The notes: generated by a model from the letters alone, not told the origin. Positions 35,344-43,528 are shown, numbered from the stretch's first letter. The stretch is DNA of 64,000 nt from a bacterium 336/3 (GCA_001281695.1 LJIE01000004.1:27010-91009); one strand, 5' to 3'. Numbers and translations are program-made.

Positions 35344-35411
35344 GTGTCAAATCAGGATTTAAAGCGAATTATTGGCTACAAAAAATGAAGTTTGTCAAAA
35401 ATCTAAAAAAA

Positions 35412-37046
35412 ATGAGAAAACTCTTTTTAAGCTTGATTCTCTTGACAAGCTCTACTCTACATGGACAAACTCACAACAGTTTAACTCCAAAACAAATCCA
35501 ACTTCTTGACAGTATTGCTACACAAGATGTACCCAAAGGTGCACCAGGTATTGCCACAGCTATCATTCAAGATGGAGAAGTGATTTATGAAAAATATGCA
35601 GGCTATGCAAATTTGAGTGATAGTACATTCATAAATAAAACTACTCGCTTCAATATAGCATCCAATGGCAAACAATTTACAGCTTTAGCTATTTTGACTC
35701 TTATTGAAAAAAAGAAGCTTGAATTATCAGATGATATTAGAAAGTGGTTTCCTAATATTTATCCATCATTCAAAGAAAAAATAACAATCCAAAACTTATT
35801 AAACCATACAAGTGGAATAAGAGATTGTTATGACTTATGGTCTTTACAAGGTTATACATGGTGGAAAAAGTCATTTAACAACTATGATGTTTTAAAATTG
35901 ATTGAAAAACAATCTGATTTGAATTTTAAGCCAGATACTAAATATTTATATAGCAATACAAACTATATTTTATTGGCACTTCTGATTGAGAAAGTTAGCA
36001 AGAAAACTTTTATTGAATATACAAATGAAATGTTTGTACAACTGAATATGCCCAATACTTCATTTGAGAGTGACTTTACAAAAATACGTGGACAAATTGC
36101 AAGAGCATATTTCAATTTTGATACTTGGAAAACCTACAAATGGGTTTGGAATGTTTGTGGAGATGGCAATATTTTTTCCTCATTAGAAGACCAAATACAG
36201 TGGGAAAAACTAGTTCAAGGCAAAGGAACTTCTACTTTCAGCAAAAGAATACTAATTCAAAGTCAACAAATTATTGAAGGTTCAATATTTACTAATTATG
36301 GTTACGGGCTTGAATTTGGTACATATAAGGGTATGACTTATAGCTTTCACGAAGGTGCAACAGGTGCTTGGAAAGCAACTATAATCAGATTTCCTCAAAA
36401 AAATCTTTCAATTCTAACACTAACAAATACAGGTAAATCAACACCCAATACTCAAACAAGGCAAATGGCAGATATAATTTTAGAGCTAAAACCTGTAGAA
36501 GCATATTTAGTTACAAAACCAGTAAGCATAGGTAAATATGTTAGTGAAGATGAAATTTTAGGAACATATTTAACTGAAAGTGATTTTGCATTCACATTTG
36601 AAAAAAAAGATAACAAGGTTTTTTTAAAAAGAGTAGGAAGAAATAATGTTGAATTAGAACGAGAATCTGACAACATTTTCCACCAAAAGTTTGACCCAGC
36701 ATTTAAGCAAGAGTTTACAACGAACTCAAAAGGCGAAAAGCAAATAACAGCTTATTATATAAATCATTCACCTTATACTTTAATAAAAGTAAAACAAATA
36801 GAAAAGGGATATGATTTCAAATCCATAAATGGTGACTATGTAAATTTAGAAACCAATACAATCCTGAGTCTAAAATATATTGATGGAATGATATATAAAA
36901 TTAAATTGGGTAAAAGTTATAAAACAAAAGGTATGTTGGTGTCAAATACTAAAATGCTTGTAGATTCCTATAACTTTATGTTTCAGAATGGATATTTATT
37001 TCTTAATGGAGAAAGAATAAAACAAGTAAAGTTTGAGAGGAAATAA
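35412..37046 (+). CDS. Secreted penicillin-binding-like serine hydrolase (class C beta-lactamase fold)
   Basis: About 544 residues from the ATG at 35412, where a signal peptide (LFLSLILLTSSTLHGQ) begins directly. The SxxK motif is in FNIASNGKQFTALA, the YxN motif in YLYSNTNYILLALLIE, and GLEFGTYKGMTYSFHEGATGAWKA holds the third (HxG-like) element. The C-terminal 170 residues form an extra beta-rich domain. Family members are D,D-peptidases or esterases; beta-lactamase activity is possible but not implied. Confidence 0.88.
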   Translation: MRKLFLSLILLTSSTLHGQTHNSLTPKQIQLLDSIATQDVPKGAPGIATAIIQDGEVIYEKYAGYANLSDSTFINKTTRFNIASNGKQFTALAILTLIEKKKLELSDDIRKWFPNIYPSFKEKITIQNLLNHTSGIRDCYDLWSLQGYTWWKKSFNNYDVLKLIEKQSDLNFKPDTKYLYSNTNYILLALLIEKVSKKTFIEYTNEMFVQLNMPNTSFESDFTKIRGQIARAYFNFDTWKTYKWVWNVCGDGNIFSSLEDQIQWEKLVQGKGTSTFSKRILIQSQQIIEGSIFTNYGYGLEFGTYKGMTYSFHEGATGAWKATIIRFPQKNLSILTLTNTGKSTPNTQTRQMADIILELKPVEAYLVTKPVSIGKYVSEDEILGTYLTESDFAFTFEKKDNKVFLKRVGRNNVELERESDNIFHQKFDPAFKQEFTTNSKGEKQITAYYINHSPYTLIKVKQIEKGYDFKSINGDYVNLETNTILSLKYIDGMIYKIKLGKSYKTKGMLVSNTKMLVDSYNFMFQNGYLFLNGERIKQVKFERK

Positions 37047-37161
37047 GAAAATATATAATACTCCCTAGAACTAGGTCAAGAATATTCACCCTTTTTTAGA
37101 TTGTTTTTATTCTATTCAAAGTACACAAATTTTAGACTCATTTTTCATCTAGAAAAAATAC

Positions 37162-37190
37162 AGCCCTTTTTAAAAGGGCTATCTAATTCT
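37162..37190 (+). terminator. Hairpin terminator-like element
   Basis: AGCCCTTTT pairs with AAAAGGGCT, giving a compact stem. A similar stem (AGCCCTTCTAAAAGGGCT) is at 50530-50547. A second palindrome (37325-37347, GTTGTATAA/TTATACAAC) lies closer to the crtY-blh stop codon. Otherwise 37047-37441 has no gene. Confidence 0.55.
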
Positions 37191-37441
37191 TCTCAATTTT
37201 ATTATTTGCTTATCTTGAGTCTGAGTTGTACAACTGTTATCGATGTTATGAGTTCATTTTATTATTCCTATGTTCTTAAAAGACCATAAATCACTTACCC
37301 AAAGTCAATATTTTTGATAACAATGTTGTATAATATATTTATACAACAAACCCACATCAGTAGGGTCATAAACTATTTGAACACCAAATAATCCACAAGA
37401 ATTCCTAGCTCAACTAACAGGATTATATTATAATAGCAATC

Positions 37442-39421
37442 TTATTCCTTTGACCTATAAACAACATTTATGGATATAACATGGGGAAAGCTGATGCAAG
37501 CGATAAAAATAAAAAATACTGCCCAACGTTTTGTTTCCTCAAACGGGTAAGCAGAAGACCAGAAGACCAAGAAACAGAGCAGAAAAATCCATGCTGTAGC
37601 ATGAAAAGGTAATGAATGAATCCACATACGACTGTTGCTTAGTTTTAGGTGGTTTCTAACATCTTGCCATCCTGTTAAGCTATGTTGTCCTATAAAATAA
37701 AGACCAAAAGAGATGAGGAGTGGAAGATATGCAGAAAGGAAAAGCCAAAAAACAGTAAGTGCAAAAGAAGCATTTTTGTGAAATATGGCAACCACCAACC
37801 AAGGAAGCAATAACCATGCAGGACATGCTATTGGTAATGTGAGGTTACCCATGACTGCTAGTATTTTATTAGTTTCGGAAAGATGTGTACCTAATATATA
37901 AAATAAAACAGAAGCTCCCCAAAAGGTTGAGGACCATTTTGATAATAGCCATTTTTTCCCATCGGCCTGACCAAAATGCCAAGAAGAATAAGCAAGAAAA
38001 ATGACAAGGGCTAGAAATGGTAATATGTACCACAACAAACCCATAAATGACGCTAAAAACAAGTATTTTGCGATAAACAGAGGAGCAACTTTCATATTCC
38101 ATTTACCAGTTTCTAGCAGATGATCTACTGCCCCATGTGGGATTCCAACCGTAACCAGCCCTATCATAATCAACCCATAGGCTAAATAATTTTGCAAGGC
38201 TGAATGGTTGCTTAGTATTAAAAAAAAAATAGTAATAAAAGTTAAAATAAGTGGACGAAACCAAGTAAATGAGAAACTTCTTTCAAATAAGGTGCTTACA
38301 AAAACCTTCCAAGGTAATTGGTAGAAAATAGAAAGGTCAGTTGCAACATCCGTTTTTTCATCTAAGAAATTTAAAATTTTTTTTACCTCTACATTTTTTA
38401 GCAATGCTTCAAATATGGGCTTCCCCTCTTTTGGCTTGTCTTTTAAAATATCCAAAAGCAACCCATCATAAAATGAGAAGCGACCTTTGTGTGCCTTCGA
38501 TTTTGATTTATTGAATACTTCGATAGGTTGATTTTGTTTAATTGCCTCAACAATTAGACGTGCTTGGTAATACATATTTTTAAATGCGTAACCAGTACTA
38601 GGCTTAATTTGGTAATTTCGTGCCCCCATTGTTACAATCCCTGGCAGTTGTGTATTATTTATTCCAGTATTACTCATGGGAATACAACCTATTTCAATAT
38701 CTTGAATCGAGTATTTTCCAAAGTTATTTTTTACATAATGATCAAGTAATTCCTCAGCATCTGTGAGACTCATCTTTTCAGCTCCAAAACGTGTAACTTC
38801 TACCAGAGCTGTTTTGGTAGAAAACGGCAAAACATAGACAAATTGGGTTGAATCTTGTTGTTCTATATGAAAATCCATGAAACGGAAAGCATTTGAGTCT
38901 TTTATTTCATTTTCGGTCTCAATCATCCAACCAACAAAGCTTTGAAAGATATGTGTTTCTCTCACTTGAGCAGTTTTATACACAGGAGGCCTAGAGTCAA
39001 AAATATATTTTGCTCTTAATACGCTTCCATTCAGTATTATGAAAGGTCCTTCCTTATCAGCTTTGACCTCATCAACATAACTAATAATTTTTTGCCAATT
39101 ATAATGCAATGTTAATTGGTGAATCTGATTATATAAATCAATGCTTGAAACATGATTGTATTGGAGGGGCAGTATAGATTGTGTTTTATCTCCCGATAAG
39201 ACCACTTTATCCCACCTATGAGAAATGAGTGGATTTAAATCTAAAGATATGGGCTCTTCCACATCAGCCCAAAAGCAAAATGTTTTATCTTTTTTCCCCT
39301 TTTTATCAGGATCAATAAGTAAAATATTCAGATCTTGTAGTAGATTATTTTGATGAAGTTGCAACAGTAGAAGCGATGCAGAGGCTCCAGTGCCACAGAA
39401 AATATAATCATATTGTTGCAC
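37442..39421 (-). CDS. crtY-blh: Fused lycopene beta-cyclase/beta-carotene 15,15'-dioxygenase (CrtY-Blh)
   Basis: One 659-residue frame joins two enzymes. Residues 1 to about 383 are a CrtY-type lycopene cyclase: dinucleotide-binding DYIFCGTGASASLLLLQL, TFCFW (47-51), IGCIPMS and the QIKPSTGYAF motif (271-280). Residues about 385-659 are a Brp/Blh membrane dioxygenase with GIPHGAVDH (426-434), SSWHFGQAD (479-487), GQHS (578-581) and FPHV (645-648), which supply the iron-binding histidines. The protein should cyclise lycopene to beta-carotene and cleave it to two retinals. It lies 157 bp downstream of the rhodopsin gene on the same strand, so it likely supplies the chromophore. The two parts are joined by only a few residues, with no stop codon or frameshift. 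Confidence 0.93.
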   Translation of the reverse strand: MQQYDYIFCGTGASASLLLLQLHQNNLLQDLNILLIDPDKKGKKDKTFCFWADVEEPISLDLNPLISHRWDKVVLSGDKTQSILPLQYNHVSSIDLYNQIHQLTLHYNWQKIISYVDEVKADKEGPFIILNGSVLRAKYIFDSRPPVYKTAQVRETHIFQSFVGWMIETENEIKDSNAFRFMDFHIEQQDSTQFVYVLPFSTKTALVEVTRFGAEKMSLTDAEELLDHYVKNNFGKYSIQDIEIGCIPMSNTGINNTQLPGIVTMGARNYQIKPSTGYAFKNMYYQARLIVEAIKQNQPIEVFNKSKSKAHKGRFSFYDGLLLDILKDKPKEGKPIFEALLKNVEVKKILNFLDEKTDVATDLSIFYQLPWKVFVSTLFERSFSFTWFRPLILTFITIFFLILSNHSALQNYLAYGLIMIGLVTVGIPHGAVDHLLETGKWNMKVAPLFIAKYLFLASFMGLLWYILPFLALVIFLAYSSWHFGQADGKKWLLSKWSSTFWGASVLFYILGTHLSETNKILAVMGNLTLPIACPAWLLLPWLVVAIFHKNASFALTVFWLFLSAYLPLLISFGLYFIGQHSLTGWQDVRNHLKLSNSRMWIHSLPFHATAWIFLLCFLVFWSSAYPFEETKRWAVFFIFIACISFPHVISINVVYRSKE

Positions 39422-39578
39422 AATTATATTGTTTTCAAATGTGAAGAGTTCTTCCTGAATTTATTGTAAAATTGACTTGTGTTAGTTATCAATTTATTTT
39501 TAATTTTCTCTTAAAAAAAGAAGAGGAGTCAGTTCTTTCAAAGCACGTACTCCCTATCTCATCTTACTATTGTAAAAA

Positions 39579-40295
39579 TTATTCCTCCGTTCTAGACAAC
39601 GTGTAAATCACTAAGCCAAAACCAATCTTGTTGACTGCATCGGCAATATTATACACAATATCCATGGCATGAGCAGCAGCAGCTGGGTCAGAAACCAATT
39701 GAATTCCAAATAATCCCCCAGGTGTTCCTAAGATATAACCTAATGGATAGATTGCCCAGCCAACCAATACAAACCAGGCTAGTATTCTGGTTGCTTTTGC
39801 CACTTGAGGCCCAGCCGTCTGAGCTAATTTGGCAACTTCACCAAACCAAATAAGATAAGCAATGTAAAAGTAAGCAACTCCTGAGACTACACCCCAAAGT
39901 ACACTATTTGCTCTATCTATTGTTTCTCCAAAATAGCCTGTTACTAGCATTACTAGTGAAGCAAAAATCAATTTCCATAGAAGAGAAATTTTTGCTCCTG
40001 CTTTTTTGGTAATAAGATAGAATTCAACGCACATTAATGGTACTGTAAGAATCCAGTCTACATAACGGAAAAAAGTAGGTGATTCACCTGTTGCAAGATT
40101 ATAGCCTCTCATGTAGTAGTAATGTACTGCTGCAATAAAAGTTATCAATCCTGATACTAGAACTGATGTTCTCCATTTTTGAGATGTATTACTAAGCTCA
40201 AGAAAGAAGAAAACTGATGCGGCCATCATAGCCATGGTTCCGATGAAAAACGTAAAGGCTACGTAATTATCGGCTGATATCTTTAAATATTCCAT
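39579..40295 (-). CDS. Proton-pumping rhodopsin (proteorhodopsin/xanthorhodopsin-like)
   Basis: 238 residues from the ATG at 40295; a longer frame would run through the promoter. There are seven helices. Helix C RYVDWILTVPLMCVEFYLI gives the proton-pump triad D80-T84-E91 (the DTE motif), with Met88 at the spectral-tuning site (GPR 105), as in green-absorbing flavobacterial pumps. His58 matches GPR His75, and Asp219 with Lys223 (NIADAVNK) gives the second counter-ion and the Schiff-base lysine. In helix E, WGVVSGVAYFYIAYLIWFGE aligns without gaps to bacteriorhodopsin Trp137-Phe156. This puts Gly135 where BR has the bulky Trp138, the opening used by xanthorhodopsin to bind a carotenoid antenna. 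Expressed from a stress-type promoter, upstream of crtY-blh. Confidence 0.96.
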   Translation of the reverse strand: MEYLKISADNYVAFTFFIGTMAMMAASVFFFLELSNTSQKWRTSVLVSGLITFIAAVHYYYMRGYNLATGESPTFFRYVDWILTVPLMCVEFYLITKKAGAKISLLWKLIFASLVMLVTGYFGETIDRANSVLWGVVSGVAYFYIAYLIWFGEVAKLAQTAGPQVAKATRILAWFVLVGWAIYPLGYILGTPGGLFGIQLVSDPAAAAHAMDIVYNIADAVNKIGFGLVIYTLSRTEE

Positions 40296-40324
40296 AAGAT
40301 TATTATTTTGTTTTAAATAATAAC

Positions 40325-40390
40325 CAAACCTATACCTCTTTTTGGGATAAGTTCTTACATCTATTCTTGATAAACTTATGTATATCATAC
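40325..40390 (-). promoter_or_regulatory. Shared stress-type promoter of the rhodopsin/crtY-blh operon
   Basis: Minus strand: distal GTATGATATACATAAG (40375-40390), proximal TGTAA (40355-40359), 22 bp, -7 TAGGTTTG (40325-40332), then about 30 nt to the ATG. The central block GAATAGATGTAAGAACTTAT is identical to the csbD1 promoter. Confidence 0.88.
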
Positions 40391-40427
40391 TTAAAAGTAT
40401 TCTTACCATTATATATTCTTAGAAATA

Positions 40428-40456
40428 CAAAAAACAGTATTAAAAAATACTGTTTT
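40428..40456 (-). terminator. Hairpin terminator copied from the csbD2 locus
   Basis: AAAAACAGTATT and AATACTGTTTTT form a bidirectional stem, the same as at 14658-14687, with extended flanking identity. It isolates the rhodopsin promoter from upstream transcription. Confidence 0.75.
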
Positions 40457-40499
40457 TACTAACATCAAATAGAGAGCATGAGACTGCTCTATTTTACTA

Positions 40500-40660
40500 A
40501 GGAATTTTATTTAGTTTTAACTGGGGAATTTTTGATTATATTAAGTTTCCTTTGCTTGTTTCTCATCAAGTCCGCCTTTAATTCGCTTTAGCAATTCTGT
40601 ATATTTTCCTTCTTCAAATTTTAAGTTCATGCCTGTATTTTGCAGGTTTCTTAATAATAA
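40500..40660 (-). pseudogene. Decayed duplicate of csbD2
   Basis: On the minus strand the nucleotide sequence follows 14723-14890 closely (TGCTTGTTTCTCATCAAG, TTTAGCAATTCTRTATATTT, CCTTCTTCAAATTTTAARTT, CATGCCTGTATTTTGCAGG), but frameshifts are present and the 5' end is cut at the 34-bp repeat at 40666. The duplication includes the terminator and the sequence up to 40417. Confidence 0.85.
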
Positions 40661-40665
40661 CCCTA

Positions 40666-40699
40666 GAATCGCTATCTTAAAGTGGACAAAAAACTAAGG
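40666..40699 (-). repeat. Right member of the 34-bp inverted pair
   Basis: Reverse complement of 33764-33797 with two mismatches. It truncates the csbD2 duplicate, so it marks an insertion-element end whose body lay to the right. The stretch 40700-41356 holds no gene, only AT-rich sequence and the repeat at 40803. Confidence 0.75.
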
Positions 40700-40802
40700 A
40701 AAAAACAGTTGTATAGTAATTAGAAGAAATTATAGAAAGTCTTTCCTTAAATATTTAGATTCACCAAATGAAAACTTATAAATTTAAATCTAATTAGATT
40801 CA

Positions 40803-40885
40803 ACAATATAAAATTCTGTTTATTAGTATTTTATATTGCATACAATACAGAGTATACAACATGTTTTTATGAATTATCCAGTTGT
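40803..40885 (+). repeat. Dispersed repeat, copy A
   Basis: Shares CAATATAAAAT, GTTTATTAGTATTTTATATT and the AATACAGA-TATGCAA-like block with the minus-strand copy C at 63286-63400, and the later part with copy B at 50357-50436. Confidence 0.6.
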
Positions 40886-41356
40886 TTTCAAATTTGGACG
40901 ATTTTACAACTCTTACAAAATTAGTCTAAAAACAGTACTTTATCTTAAAAAATAGAGATACTGAAAATTTGATTAGAAAAACGTTTATCTAAATTTAAAA
41001 AGATGACATCTGAAATACTAAGAAAAAGTTTCTAGAATGTCAATATCTATTAAAAAATGATTGTAATAGAAAAATATACAAACTTAAAAAAGTATTAATA
41101 ATGGGAAATAAGGATAATACAAATTTATAGTTACCTTTTTTATAATAATCAATACTATTTCTAATACAAAGTACTATAATAGTGAGCATGAGTGGACAGT
41201 ATATTAAATAAAGGTATATACCTTGATATTTTCTGAGTAGATATCCATATTCTAAAGGCTATTCACGTACAACTATTTGACTTTGAGAATTAATTCCTAA
41301 TCAAAATGATGTGATATATTTCTTTGAAAATGCTGTGGAAGTTCAAAATTATAGAC

Positions 41357-41701
41357 CTATACACCCCAATCTATTGCTTCTTCCAATCCTAAATCCTTCA
41401 TATGTTTGATACCCCATTCACGGAGTTGTGAGGCTAAAGGAATGATGCTGAAACCTATTTCTGTGAGGCTATACTCTACTGTTGGCGGAACAGTAGCATA
41501 AGGTTTTCTAGTAATCAATCCGTTGGCTTCCAAGTCTTTAAGTTGTGTAGTGAGCATCGTAGGTGTAATGCCTATGACACTTCTTTCCAATTCCTTAAAT
41601 CGTTTAGGACTTACCAAAGAAAGTTGGTAAATGATTGCCATTTTCCATTTTCCACCTAATAATTCAAGGGTGTGTTGCAAAGGACAAACTTTTTTTTCCA
41701 T
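41357..41701 (-). CDS. HxlR-family transcriptional regulator
   Basis: 114 residues with the HxlR winged helix: CPLQHTLELLGGKWKMAIIYQLSLVSPKRFKELERSVIGI, PTMLTTQLKDLEANGLITRK, and VEYSLTEIGFSIIPLASQL. The N-terminal Cys (residue 5) is the conserved redox-active position of this family (HypR/QorR type). It is divergent from a SnoaL-like/pirin unit, with a palindromic operator between them, so autoregulation and control of that unit are likely. Confidence 0.93.
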   Translation of the reverse strand: MEKKVCPLQHTLELLGGKWKMAIIYQLSLVSPKRFKELERSVIGITPTMLTTQLKDLEANGLITRKPYATVPPTVEYSLTEIGFSIIPLASQLREWGIKHMKDLGLEEAIDWGV

Positions 41702-41754
41702 ATTCTAAAAAATATATATCTGATAATCAATATTACTACATTTTACAATACTAA

Positions 41755-41815
41755 TACAGTTTTAGTATACTACTTGTAAAAGTATAGTATTGGATTTAAA
41801 TTTGCAAAGAATCTA
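41755..41815. promoter_or_regulatory. Divergent promoter/operator of HxlR and SnoaL-like genes
   Basis: TTTTAGTATACTACT and AAGTATAGTATTGG form overlapping AGTATA-type half-sites. For the plus strand a canonical promoter is visible: TTG, 20 bp, TAAATTTG at about 41799-41806. This spacing differs from the stress-type promoters. Confidence 0.6.
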
Positions 41816-41840
41816 AAAAATCATTTTAAATAAATAGAGC

Positions 41841-42242
41841 ATGACAGACAAATTTCAAATTTTTGAGTTAATGAATAATTATATTCTCTCAATTGATAGC
41901 CACAACAACGAACAGTTTGCAGATAACTTCACAGATGATGGCATTTATGAAAGCCCTTGGGGTGTTGCTGAAGGTAGAGAAGCCATTATAGGCAACATCA
42001 ACTATTGGCACAGTTCGGGCATTACTAAAGGTAAACGTCATTTCATTGGTTCGGTACGCATACTTGAAATAAATGGAGAAACTGCGAAAGTAGAGAGTAA
42101 TTATTGGATAGCTGAAGCTGAAATAGCCCCAGCTATTGTAGCAACAGGTTATTATATAGATGTTGTGAAAAAAGTAAATGGCGTTTGGAAATTAGCATAT
42201 CGTAAACAAGTGGTAGATTCAAGTTTCAAAATGAATAGTTAA
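41841..42242 (+). CDS. SnoaL-like (NTF2 superfamily) protein
   Basis: 133 residues of the SnoaL_4 cone fold: FELMNNYILSIDSHNNEQFADNFTDDGIYES, GREAIIGNINYW, KRHFIGSVRILEINGETAKVESNYWIAE and the closing VKKVNGVWKLAYRKQVVD. Members act as isomerases, dehydratases or ring hydroxylase subunits; no catalytic residues can be assigned. It is 18 bp before the pirin gene, in one unit. Confidence 0.88.
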   Translation: MTDKFQIFELMNNYILSIDSHNNEQFADNFTDDGIYESPWGVAEGREAIIGNINYWHSSGITKGKRHFIGSVRILEINGETAKVESNYWIAEAEIAPAIVATGYYIDVVKKVNGVWKLAYRKQVVDSSFKMNS

Positions 42243-42260
42243 AACTAATTCTTGCTTCAC

Positions 42261-42971
42261 ATGAAAATCATTTTGCGAAAAAATAAAGACAGAATACATA
42301 AAAAAGATGCTTGGAAAAAGAGTGCCTATTCCTTTGTACCTTATCAAACTCATTTTGGCGAACTTTGTGGTTTTGCTGATGATATTGTGGAAGCAGGGCA
42401 AGGTTTTGGTATGCACCCACATCAAAATATGGAAATTACCACCATAGTTTTTGAAGGCAAGCAAGCCCACAAGGATAACACAGGAAGTGAAGGAACGATT
42501 GACAAAAATTGTGTACAAACTATGAGTGCAGGTACAGGTATTATGCATAGCGAATTTAATGCTTCGCAAACTGAGCCTTTCCATAGTTATCAGATTTGGG
42601 TGTATCCTAAAGAAAAAGATGTTTTGCCAAAACACGAAAAATATCTTTTTAATTCTGACGACAAACTCAATAAAATTTTATTGGTGATTTCACCTGACAA
42701 ACGAAATAACACAGCAGGGATTAATCAAGATGCATTTTTTAGTTTATTGGAATTGGAAGAGGGCAAAAGCCTTTCTTATTTTATGCACTTGCCTACCAAT
42801 GGTGTATATATTCATACAGTAGCAGGCAAGGTTTTAATAGAAAACAATGAGCTAAACACAGGTGATGCAATTGGTATTTTTGAAACTGAAAAAGTATATA
42901 TTGAAGCCACTGAAAACACACATCTTATTTTTGTAGAAGTACCTATGACAAAAGGTGTAAATCTCTTATAA
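42261..42971 (+). CDS. Pirin-family protein (YhhW/quercetinase type)
   Basis: About 236 residues from the ATG at 42261. It is a bicupin pirin with metal ligands in GFGMHPHQNMEITTIVFEGKQAHKDNTGSEG (HxH, E) and AGTGIMHSEFN (H), followed by the reduced second cupin. Pirins of the YhhW branch oxidise quercetin in vitro. HxlR-linked pirin genes are common and often respond to quinones or other electrophiles. It overlaps the next gene by one base (TAATG). Confidence 0.92.
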   Translation: MKIILRKNKDRIHKKDAWKKSAYSFVPYQTHFGELCGFADDIVEAGQGFGMHPHQNMEITTIVFEGKQAHKDNTGSEGTIDKNCVQTMSAGTGIMHSEFNASQTEPFHSYQIWVYPKEKDVLPKHEKYLFNSDDKLNKILLVISPDKRNNTAGINQDAFFSLLELEEGKSLSYFMHLPTNGVYIHTVAGKVLIENNELNTGDAIGIFETEKVYIEATENTHLIFVEVPMTKGVNLL

Positions 42972-43399
42972 TGAAAACTTTAATGCTGATTTTATTATTT
43001 GCAACCCTATTTATTTACCACTCAAAACAATACTCTAAAACAATGGAAAATAATCTATTATCAGAATATATTTCGCCTGCTCCTGATGCCAAAGTATTAA
43101 TATTATTTGGTGGTAATCCATACAGACGAGATGAAGTAATTAGACAAATGATTACACTTTCGAAGGTAAGTATTTATGGTATTTTAAGTGAAGAAGAAGG
43201 TATGCAAAAATTGACTGAACTTCCTAAAGTTGATTTGGTGTTGATTGGTGGTAGGTACTCAGACGAGCAAAGAGTGCGGATTCGTACTTATGTAAAAGCC
43301 AATTTACCCAATACTTTTATCACTGAACCTGGTTATGATTATGCTTATGATAGCGTTGAGATTTTAAAAGATGTAAAATTGAAGTTACAAATTAATTAA
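42971..43399 (+). CDS. Hypothetical small alpha/beta protein
   Basis: 142 residues: an N-terminal hydrophobic segment (LMLILLFATLFIYHS) that could be a signal anchor, then an alternating alpha/beta body (AKVLILFGGNPYRRDEVIRQMITLSK, VSIYGILSEEEGMQKL, VDLVLIGGRYSDEQRVRIRTYV). No family recognised with confidence. It is translationally coupled to pirin. An internal Met (residue 26) could be the start of a soluble form. A hairpin at 43411-43448 may terminate the unit. Confidence 0.6.
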   Translation: MKTLMLILLFATLFIYHSKQYSKTMENNLLSEYISPAPDAKVLILFGGNPYRRDEVIRQMITLSKVSIYGILSEEEGMQKLTELPKVDLVLIGGRYSDEQRVRIRTYVKANLPNTFITEPGYDYAYDSVEILKDVKLKLQIN

Positions 43400-43528
43400 A
43401 ATATAGAATTCATGGGAACTATCTAAAAATACTTAGACAGTTTCCATGATATAGCTAATAAAATAGTTCAGAACATAGGTGTTTTTATACTTTTTTAGTA
43501 TATATATTTTTAGATTATTTCATAGACT

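Noticed and set aside
35412..37046. Antibiotic-resistance beta-lactamase
   Set aside because: The protein has the penicillin-binding/class C fold with an extra C-terminal domain, as in many Bacteroidota peptidases and esterases; nothing points specifically to beta-lactam hydrolysis.
40296..40409. A longer rhodopsin with 38 extra N-terminal residues
   Set aside because: The extension is translated from the promoter itself (distal box to -7), is rich in basic residues and is absent from the family; the ATG at 40295 fits the mapped helices.
42219..42635. 138-codon ORF on the minus strand
   Set aside because: Antisense to the pirin gene, whose metal-binding motifs are intact; no independent coding evidence.
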